Below, in pieces: positions 58,486 through 64,000 of a stretch of 64,000 bases of DNA. Positions within the stretch are counted from its first letter, which is position 1; the number at the start of each line of letters is the position of its first letter. The notes under the pieces are model-generated. The model made no database searches. It was not told where the DNA came from and worked only from the letters and a program-made list of their open reading frames with translations. Position numbers and translations under genes: made by a program. The stretch lies in assembly GCF_014269035.2 (NCBI RefSeq), contig NZ_JABWRP020000010.1, positions 124,001 through 188,000 of the forward strand, written 5' to 3'. This DNA comes from Pseudomonas vlassakiae. GTDB taxonomy: Bacteria; Pseudomonadota; Gammaproteobacteria; Pseudomonadales; Pseudomonadaceae.

Positions 58486-58761
58486 ATGAAGTTCATCCTG
58501 GGCCTGGGCAAGGTCCTGACCGTGGCGTTCTGGGGCGTGGTGCTGTTCAACCTGATGATGCCGCAACCGTTGCCGTTGAATCTGTTGATCAATGCCTTGG
58601 GCATTTTTGTGCTGGGCCTGCATGTTCTCGAAATGCTGTTTTTCAATGGCAGCTTGCGTGGCCGCAGCCATCGCTGGTTCGACCGGTTGCAGATCCTGCT
58701 GACCGGTATTTTTCATGTCATGTCCATTCCCCGTCCGCAGGAGGCGCCTCGCCATGCGTAA
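58486..58761 (+). CDS. DUF1145-family small membrane protein
   Basis: 91-residue protein with two to three membrane helices (LTVAFWGVVLFNLMM and LLINALGIFVLGLHVLEMLFF). It matches the DUF1145 type in length and layout, including the short C-terminal loop GIFHVMSIPRP. It overlaps the next gene, for a collagen-like exported protein, by 8 bp, so the two are translationally linked. Function unknown. Confidence 0.8.
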   Translation: MKFILGLGKVLTVAFWGVVLFNLMMPQPLPLNLLINALGIFVLGLHVLEMLFFNGSLRGRSHRWFDRLQILLTGIFHVMSIPRPQEAPRHA

Positions 58762-59512
58762 ATTGATGTTGCTGGCGGTATTGGCCGCGCCCGTGGCACA
58801 GGCGCAGAGCCTTGAGGTTGCCTCGCACTCGATGTTGCGGCTGCCGAACAAGTCGGCCAGCGTGCACCTGGAGCAGTTGAATGTCGCGGATTCGGCGACC
58901 TTGCTGTTGCCGTCCACATTGACCGAACTGAAGGTCGATCATCTGCAGCTGGGCCGCGATGCGCGGATTGCCATTGCGCCTGCCGAAACACCGCTGCTTA
59001 TCGAGGTACGTGATGCTGTGCTGGGCGAGGGCAGTGAGATCAGCGCGCCAGGGGCGCCCGGTACCTACGAACGGGCTGCCCGCTCCGGGCGCAGCCTGGA
59101 ATTGACCCTCGCCAAGGTCGACGCCGAACGCCTGGCCATCGATGCCCGTGGCGGCGCCGGAGCGCCGGGTTACATGGGCCTTGATGGCGCCAATGGCCAG
59201 GCGGGAGGTTGTGCCTGGGGCCAGGCAAGCAAAGGGGCGAATGGTGATGATGGTGGCAACGGGCATGACGGTGCACCCGGCGGGCGGATTCGCCTGAACC
59301 TGCCGCAAGGGTTCCCGCAGGAACGCATCGTGGTACGCCTGGAGGGTGGTGCGCCGGGCAAGCCCGGGGCGGCGGGCAAGGCCGGTAAAGGCGGGGCGAG
59401 CAAGGGGTGCCTGGTGTATCGCACCGACGCCGGAGCCAATGGCCGCCCGGGGCAGGAAGGGCGACCTGGGTTGGCAGGCGCCGAGGGTGAACTGATTTTA
59501 CAGCGTCTCTGA
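58754..59512 (+). CDS. Exported protein with collagen-like G-x-y segments
   Basis: 252 residues. A signal peptide (MRKLMLLAVLAAPVAQA) is followed by a beta-rich domain of about 110 residues, then three glycine-rich stretches with Gly-x-y periodicity: GAGAPGYMGLDGANGQAGG, GGAPGKPGAAGKAGKGG and GANGRPGQEGRPGLAGAEG. Two cysteines (GGCAWG, KGCLVY) may form a disulfide. Resembles bacterial collagen-like surface proteins but the repeats are short and broken. Follows DUF1145 with an 8-bp overlap; a perfect palindrome lies after it. Confidence 0.75.
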   Translation: MRKLMLLAVLAAPVAQAQSLEVASHSMLRLPNKSASVHLEQLNVADSATLLLPSTLTELKVDHLQLGRDARIAIAPAETPLLIEVRDAVLGEGSEISAPGAPGTYERAARSGRSLELTLAKVDAERLAIDARGGAGAPGYMGLDGANGQAGGCAWGQASKGANGDDGGNGHDGAPGGRIRLNLPQGFPQERIVVRLEGGAPGKPGAAGKAGKGGASKGCLVYRTDAGANGRPGQEGRPGLAGAEGELILQRL

Positions 59513-59541
59513 GGCTGAGGGCCTGACTTTAGAGTTGTAGG

Positions 59542-59587
59542 GCCTGTGAGATCGAGCGCCGCGCGGGCGGCGCTCGATCTCACAGGC
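59542..59587. repeat. Solo palindromic repeat (perfect, 46 bp)
   Basis: Arms of 21 bp (ending GAGCGCCG and CGGCGCTC around a GCGG centre) match exactly. Same sequence type as 18202-18251 and the ends of the composite elements. Lies between convergent genes, 30 bp after the collagen-like gene, so it could also stop transcription from both. Confidence 0.9.
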
Positions 59588-59611
59588 ACTGAAAATGCCG
59601 CGTAGAACCCC

Positions 59612-60076
59612 TCACATCAACAGCCGGGAACTGGCCACCGCAACGACCGCCAGGCCCAGCAGCAGGTTGATCCCCACCATCCGTCGAATCCGCCCGAGCA
59701 CCGCAGCGCCGGCCGGCCAGTCCTCAGCCTGTACCGCCGCCTTGAGCTCCGGCAGCAGCAATGCCTGGATGCGCATGAACAGCGCGAACATGGCAATCCC
59801 GCCGCCAATCATCACGTGTACATATTTGGGCGCAGTCTCGAAGCCGCTGAAACGCATGTGCAACATGCCGATACCACTGATCGCCAGAATCGCCACGGCC
59901 AGCCAGACCCAGACGAAGAAGCGTCGGAAAACTTCCACCCACAGGCGCAGGCGGGCAGGCCCTTCAAGGGCTGCAACCGTTGCCGGGCGCAGCACCAGCC
60001 AGGCGAAGAACATGCCGCCGACCCATATCAGGGCGGCAAGGACATGCAAGGTGTAGGGCAGGGCAAAGGCAAGCAT
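59612..60076 (-). CDS. CopD-family membrane protein
   Basis: 154 residues with four membrane helices; the CopD-like N-terminus is LPYTLHVLAALIWVGGMFFAW, and conserved His residues (LHVLAA, MLHMRF, YVHVMI) could hold a metal or haem. It is the C-terminal or stand-alone form, without a CopC domain. The ATG at 60076 is used; the long frame reaching 63019 on this strand is antisense to dinG and rejected. Copper transport is not shown. Confidence 0.82.
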   Translation of the reverse strand: MLAFALPYTLHVLAALIWVGGMFFAWLVLRPATVAALEGPARLRLWVEVFRRFFVWVWLAVAILAISGIGMLHMRFSGFETAPKYVHVMIGGGIAMFALFMRIQALLLPELKAAVQAEDWPAGAAVLGRIRRMVGINLLLGLAVVAVASSRLLM

Positions 60077-60175
60077 CCGGGATCTCCATGCGGCACAAAG
60101 GGCAATAGCGGGGTATGATAGCCGCCCCATGCGAAACACTGAAAATATATCCAGCCCTCCGGGCGCCTGCAGACC

Positions 60176-62320
60176 ATGATCAGCAACGAACTCAAAGCCA
60201 CCATTCAGGGCGCCTACACGCGTTTTCTCGAAGCCAAGGGCCTCAAGCCGCGGTATGGCCAGCGCCTGATGATCGCCGAAGTGGCCAAGGTGCTCGGCGA
60301 CATCGCCTGTGACGACGAAGGCCGTCGCGCCGGCGAGCCCGCCGTGGTTGCGGTGGAAGCGGGCACCGGTACCGGCAAGACGGTCGCCTACGCGCTGGCC
60401 GCGATCCCGGCCGCCAAGGCCGCTGGCAAGCGCCTGGTGATCGCCACCGCGACCGTGGCATTGCAGGAGCAGATCGTCATCAAGGACCTGCCGGACCTGA
60501 TGCGCAACAGCGGCCTGAACTTCAGCTTCGCCCTGGCCAAGGGCCGCGGCCGTTACCTGTGCCTGTCCAAGCTCGACATCCTGCTGCAGGAGGGCCACGC
60601 GCAGTCGGCCACTGCCCAGCTGTTCGAGGAAGAAGGCTTCCACATCGAGGTTGACGAGCGCAGCCAGAAGCTGTTCAACAGCATGATCGAGAAGCTCGCC
60701 GGCAACCGTTGGGACGGCGACCGCGACAGCTGGTCGGAGGCCATCGAGGACCAGGACTGGGCGCGGCTGACCACCGATCACAGCCAGTGCACCGGCCGCC
60801 ACTGCCCGAACTTCCAGCAGTGCGTGTTCTACAAGGCCCGTGAAGGCATGGGCAAGGTCGATGTGATCGTCACCAACCACGACATGGTCCTGGCCGACCT
60901 GGCCCTGGGCGGAGGCGCAGTGCTGCCTGACCCGCGCGACACGGTGTACGTGTTCGATGAAGGCCACCACCTGCCCGACAAGGCCATCGGCCACTTCGCC
61001 CATTATTCGCGCCTGCGCTCCACCGCCGACTGGCTGGAGCAGACTGCCAAGAACCTCACCAAGTTGCTGGCCCAGCACCCCTTGCCGGGCGACCTGGGCA
61101 AGTACATCGAACAGGTGCCGGAGCTGGCGCGGGAAGTGCGCACCCAGCAGCAGTTCATGTTCACCCTGTGCGAGCAGGTCGCCGATTTCCGCCCGAGCGA
61201 GGATACCGAAGGCCGAGAGCGTCCGCGTTATCGCTTTGAGGGCGGCGTGGTGCCGGAGCAGATCCGCGAAGTCGGTATCGAGCTGAAAAAGGGCTTCGCC
61301 CGCCTGAATGACCTGTTCACCCGCCTGGCCGACCTGCTCAAGGAAGGCATGGACGGCGAGGTCAACATCGGCATCGCCAGCCACCAGGCCGAGGAGTGGT
61401 ACCCACTGTTCGGCAGCCTGGTCACTCGCGCCCAGGGCAACTGGGAGCTGTGGACCGCGTTCACCACCGAGGACCCGGAGGACAGCCCGCCCATGGCGCG
61501 TTGGCTGACCCTGGCCGAAAGCGGCGCGCTGTTCGACATCGAGGTCAATGCCAGCCCGATTCTTGCCGCCGACATGCTGCGCCGCAGCCTCTGGAGCGTT
61601 GCCCATGGCGCTCTGGTGACCTCGGCCACGCTGACCGCACTGGGCAAGTTCGACCGTTTCCGCATGCGCTCGGGGCTGCCCCGCGATGCCGTCACTTGCG
61701 TGGTGCCCAGCCCGTTCGTGCATGGCGATGCCGGCCTGCTGCGGGTCCCCGACCTCAAGGCCGATCCGCGCGACGCGGCGGCACACACTGCGGCGATCAT
61801 TCGCGAACTGCCAGGCATCGTCGAAGATGCCCGCGGCGCGCTGGTGCTGTTCTCTTCGCGCAAGCAGATGCAGGAAGTGTTCGACGGCCTGGACCGCGAC
61901 TGGCGCAAGCTGGTGCTGATCCAGGGCAACCTGTCCAAGCAGGAAACCTTGAACAAGCACAAGGCAAGGGTCGACGATGGCCAGCACAGCGTGTTGTTCG
62001 GCCTGGCCAGCTTCGCCGAGGGTGTCGACCTGCCAGGTGCCTACTGTGAGCATGTGGTCATCGCCAAGATCCCCTTCGCCGTGCCCGACGACCCGGTCGA
62101 AGCAGCACTGGCCGAATGGATCGAAGCCCGTGGCGGCAACCCGTTCATGGAGATTGCCGTGCCCGACGCCTCGCTGCGTCTGATCCAGGCCTGCGGTCGC
62201 CTGTTGCGGACCGAGCAGGATCGCGGCGTCATCACCTTGCTTGATCGGCGCCTGGTCACGCAGCGCTATGGCAAGGCTATTCTCAATGCGCTGCCGCCAT
62301 TCCGGCGGGAGATTTCCTGA
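60176..62320 (+). CDS. dinG: ATP-dependent helicase DinG
   Basis: XPD-like 5'-3' DNA helicase of 714 residues acting in repair and at R-loops. Walker A EAGTGTGKTVAYALA near residue 62; iron-sulfur cysteines in SQCTGRHCPNFQQC plus an earlier or neighbouring Cys; DEAH-type box VYVFDEGHHLPD; and motif VI QACGRLLRTEQDRG. The frame is intact over the whole length. Divergent from the CopD-family gene. Confidence 0.95.
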   Translation: MISNELKATIQGAYTRFLEAKGLKPRYGQRLMIAEVAKVLGDIACDDEGRRAGEPAVVAVEAGTGTGKTVAYALAAIPAAKAAGKRLVIATATVALQEQIVIKDLPDLMRNSGLNFSFALAKGRGRYLCLSKLDILLQEGHAQSATAQLFEEEGFHIEVDERSQKLFNSMIEKLAGNRWDGDRDSWSEAIEDQDWARLTTDHSQCTGRHCPNFQQCVFYKAREGMGKVDVIVTNHDMVLADLALGGGAVLPDPRDTVYVFDEGHHLPDKAIGHFAHYSRLRSTADWLEQTAKNLTKLLAQHPLPGDLGKYIEQVPELAREVRTQQQFMFTLCEQVADFRPSEDTEGRERPRYRFEGGVVPEQIREVGIELKKGFARLNDLFTRLADLLKEGMDGEVNIGIASHQAEEWYPLFGSLVTRAQGNWELWTAFTTEDPEDSPPMARWLTLAESGALFDIEVNASPILAADMLRRSLWSVAHGALVTSATLTALGKFDRFRMRSGLPRDAVTCVVPSPFVHGDAGLLRVPDLKADPRDAAAHTAAIIRELPGIVEDARGALVLFSSRKQMQEVFDGLDRDWRKLVLIQGNLSKQETLNKHKARVDDGQHSVLFGLASFAEGVDLPGAYCEHVVIAKIPFAVPDDPVEAALAEWIEARGGNPFMEIAVPDASLRLIQACGRLLRTEQDRGVITLLDRRLVTQRYGKAILNALPPFRREIS

Positions 62321-62401
62321 GGGCAGGCGCACGATGCGCCGGCCCGTTGTCCATGACTCAGCCGCGGGCCCATGAGGGCCTGGAAGGAGAGCCCCAGCCT
62401 T

Positions 62402-64000
62402 ATGATCCGCCACACCTTGCCCGTGGTATTCACGCTGTTGTTCAGCACGCCTTTGCTGGCCGGGCAACAGACGCTGTTCAGCTTCGTCCGCCCGGCCTCG
62501 GTGGTCAATGTGGCGACCGAAGGCACCGGCATGCCGCAGTACAATGCGGAGCAGACGGCTGAGGGCGAGGTGCTCAGGCGGGTGGTGTTCAATCCGGTCG
62601 AACGGCCGACCTTGCGCCTGAGCCCGCAGAGCGGCGTGTGGGACTGGTCGGCGGGGCGTTACCTCACCTTGCGCATGCAAAGCGCCCAGGATTGGGCGTT
62701 GACCGTCGACGTGACGCTGCTCGGCAGTGACGGGCGCACGCTGACCAGTCGTATCGACCTGCCTGCCGGGCCTGCGCAAACCGTCATGGTTCCGCTCACG
62801 GCCAGTTCGCCGTTGAGCCAGGGCATGCGGGCCGGCCCGCCGATGCCATGGGTCTATGACGGGCAGCGGTTGCTGCTGACCAGCAGTGCCGGTGAACTGG
62901 ATCTCAAGCAGGTGGTGTCCGTCAGCCTGACCATACCCAACCCGAAGGTGGCGCAGAACCTGCTGATCGAAAAGGTCGGCATCCAGGACGACGACCAGGC
63001 CTACCAGGCGGCCTACCACGCGTTGATCGATGCCTACGGCCAGTCCACCCGGGGCAACTGGCCCGAGAAGATTACCAGTGACGAGCAGCTAAAGGCGGCT
63101 GACGCGCGTGAACAGCAGCAGCTCAAGAGCTGGTTGGCTGACCGTGAGAAACAGCAACTGGACAGCTACGGTGGCGTGCTGGCCGGCCCGGCGTTCGCCG
63201 CCAAGGGCTTTTTCCGCACCGAGAAGCGCGCAGGCCGCTGGTACCTGGTCACACCGGAAGGCCACCCGTTTTATTCGCTGGGGGTCAATGCCGTGGCCGC
63301 CGATGGCGGGCGTACCTACGTTGCCGGCCGCGAGGGGATGTTCAAAGCCTTGCCAGGTGAAGGCGACGCGCTGACGGCCTTTTATGGTGAAGGCAATAAC
63401 GACGATGGCAACGCCTCGTCGCAAGGGCGCAATTTCAAGCAAGGGCGCTGGTTCGATTTCTACGCCGCGAATATCCAGCGCACCTATGGCAAACCTTGCC
63501 CGCCTGCCGTGCAAGGCCAGGCCACACCCGAGTGCCCAGCGCTGGCACTGGATGCCGAGCGGTGGCAGGCCCACACGCTGGACCGGCTGCAGGCCTGGGG
63601 CTTCAATACCTTGGGCAACTGGAGCGACCCTGCCATCGGCCAGGCCAAACGCATGCCCTACACCTTGCCGCTGTCGATCGTCGGTGACTATGCCAGCATC
63701 AGCACCGGTATGGACTGGTGGGGCCGCATGCCCGACCCGTTCGACCCACGCTTTGCCATGGCCACGGAGCGCGCCGTGGCCATTGCCGCGCGGGATCACC
63801 GTGACGACCCCTGGCTGATCGGCTATTTCGCCGACAACGAACTGGCCTGGGCGGCACCCGGCAACGACCCCAAGGCGCGCTATGGCCTGGCCTACGGGAC
63901 ACTGCGTCTGACCACCGACGTGCCGGCCAAGCGCGCTTTCCTCAAGCAGCTGCGCGACAAGTATCGCAACCAGGAGGGGCTGTCCAAGGCCTGGGGGATC
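62402..64000 (+). CDS. Agarase-like glycoside hydrolase (C-terminus beyond the window)
   Basis: Exported glycosidase, 533 residues present. A signal peptide (LPVVFTLLFSTPLLAG) precedes a beta-sandwich carbohydrate-binding-like region (about 25-190). A TIM-barrel catalytic domain begins near 250 (WYLVTPEGHPFYSLGVNA); the acid/base of clan GH-A is probably the Glu in IGYFADNELAW. Annotated relatives are called beta-agarases, but Pseudomonas is not agarolytic, so a different galactose-containing polymer, perhaps its own exopolysaccharide, is likely. Starts 81 bp after dinG. Confidence 0.82.
   Translation, partial: MIRHTLPVVFTLLFSTPLLAGQQTLFSFVRPASVVNVATEGTGMPQYNAEQTAEGEVLRRVVFNPVERPTLRLSPQSGVWDWSAGRYLTLRMQSAQDWALTVDVTLLGSDGRTLTSRIDLPAGPAQTVMVPLTASSPLSQGMRAGPPMPWVYDGQRLLLTSSAGELDLKQVVSVSLTIPNPKVAQNLLIEKVGIQDDDQAYQAAYHALIDAYGQSTRGNWPEKITSDEQLKAADAREQQQLKSWLADREKQQLDSYGGVLAGPAFAAKGFFRTEKRAGRWYLVTPEGHPFYSLGVNAVAADGGRTYVAGREGMFKALPGEGDALTAFYGEGNNDDGNASSQGRNFKQGRWFDFYAANIQRTYGKPCPPAVQGQATPECPALALDAERWQAHTLDRLQAWGFNTLGNWSDPAIGQAKRMPYTLPLSIVGDYASISTGMDWWGRMPDPFDPRFAMATERAVAIAARDHRDDPWLIGYFADNELAWAAPGNDPKARYGLAYGTLRLTTDVPAKRAFLKQLRDKYRNQEGLSKAWGI

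Noticed and set aside
59612..63019. A 1135-residue open frame on the minus strand across dinG and the CopD-family gene
   Set aside because: It is antisense to dinG, whose helicase motifs are complete. Only its last 154 residues (from 60076) are a real protein. Long open antisense frames are expected in GC-rich Pseudomonas genes.

Overview
The window is chromosomal DNA of a Pseudomonas, very probably of the P. putida group. The support is GC-rich coding sequence on both strands and gene content and order: an acidic amino acid uptake operon (aatJQMP) followed by its two-component system (aauSR); glpFKRD; argF, grxD, bfr, bfd, a peroxiredoxin, rnt, pyrC, motY and argG; and rnf genes with nth, metG, apbC and dcd. 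There is no rRNA, tRNA, phage, integrase or insertion sequence. About 56 genes are supported; the first (an Lhr-type helicase) and the last (an agarase-like glycoside hydrolase) are cut by the window edges.

Layout. 1-5.5 kb: Lhr helicase (partial), Nudix hydrolase, MetR, a secreted alpha/beta hydrolase. 5.5-12.3 kb: aauR, aauS and the aat ABC transporter, transcribed leftward from a sigma-54 promoter at about 12.1 kb with two AauR-type dyads upstream. 12.3-16.5 kb: one very large gene for a toxin-like protein with leucine-rich repeats and a C-terminal NEL-type E3 ubiquitin ligase domain. 16.5-21.5 kb: the glp regulon. 21.8-30.9 kb: YbaK, an orphan ABC ATPase, argF, a molybdopterin oxidoreductase, an iron and redox module (grxD, bfr, bfd, peroxiredoxin), rnt and pyrC. 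31-36 kb: motY, argG with an ArgR operator, an orphan response regulator and nth. 36-39.3 kb: an Rnf/Rsx-like cluster with no rnfC. 39.4-44 kb: metG, apbC, a cold-shock protein and dcd. 44.3-51.4 kb: a DNA repair cluster (metallophosphoesterase, Lhr-core helicase, ATP-dependent ligase, beta-lactamase-fold exonuclease) with an AstE-like gene in its middle. 51.6-60 kb: orphan HicB, penicillin-acylase lipoprotein, SEC-C proteins, an LEA14-like lipoprotein, a tandem pair of OmpA/TSP3 lipoproteins, a collagen-like exported protein and a CopD-family protein. 60-64 kb: dinG and the partial glycoside hydrolase.

The most unusual items are: the NEL E3 ligase protein, which has no secretion genes nearby; the Rnf-like complex, which lacks RnfC, the conserved Fe-S cysteines of RnfA and part of those of RnfE, and the membrane anchor of RnfB; and a modular family of palindromic intergenic elements. 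That family has two 278-280 bp copies with arms of about 80 bp around a conserved core of about 118 bp, plus two solo copies of about 50 bp that match one end.
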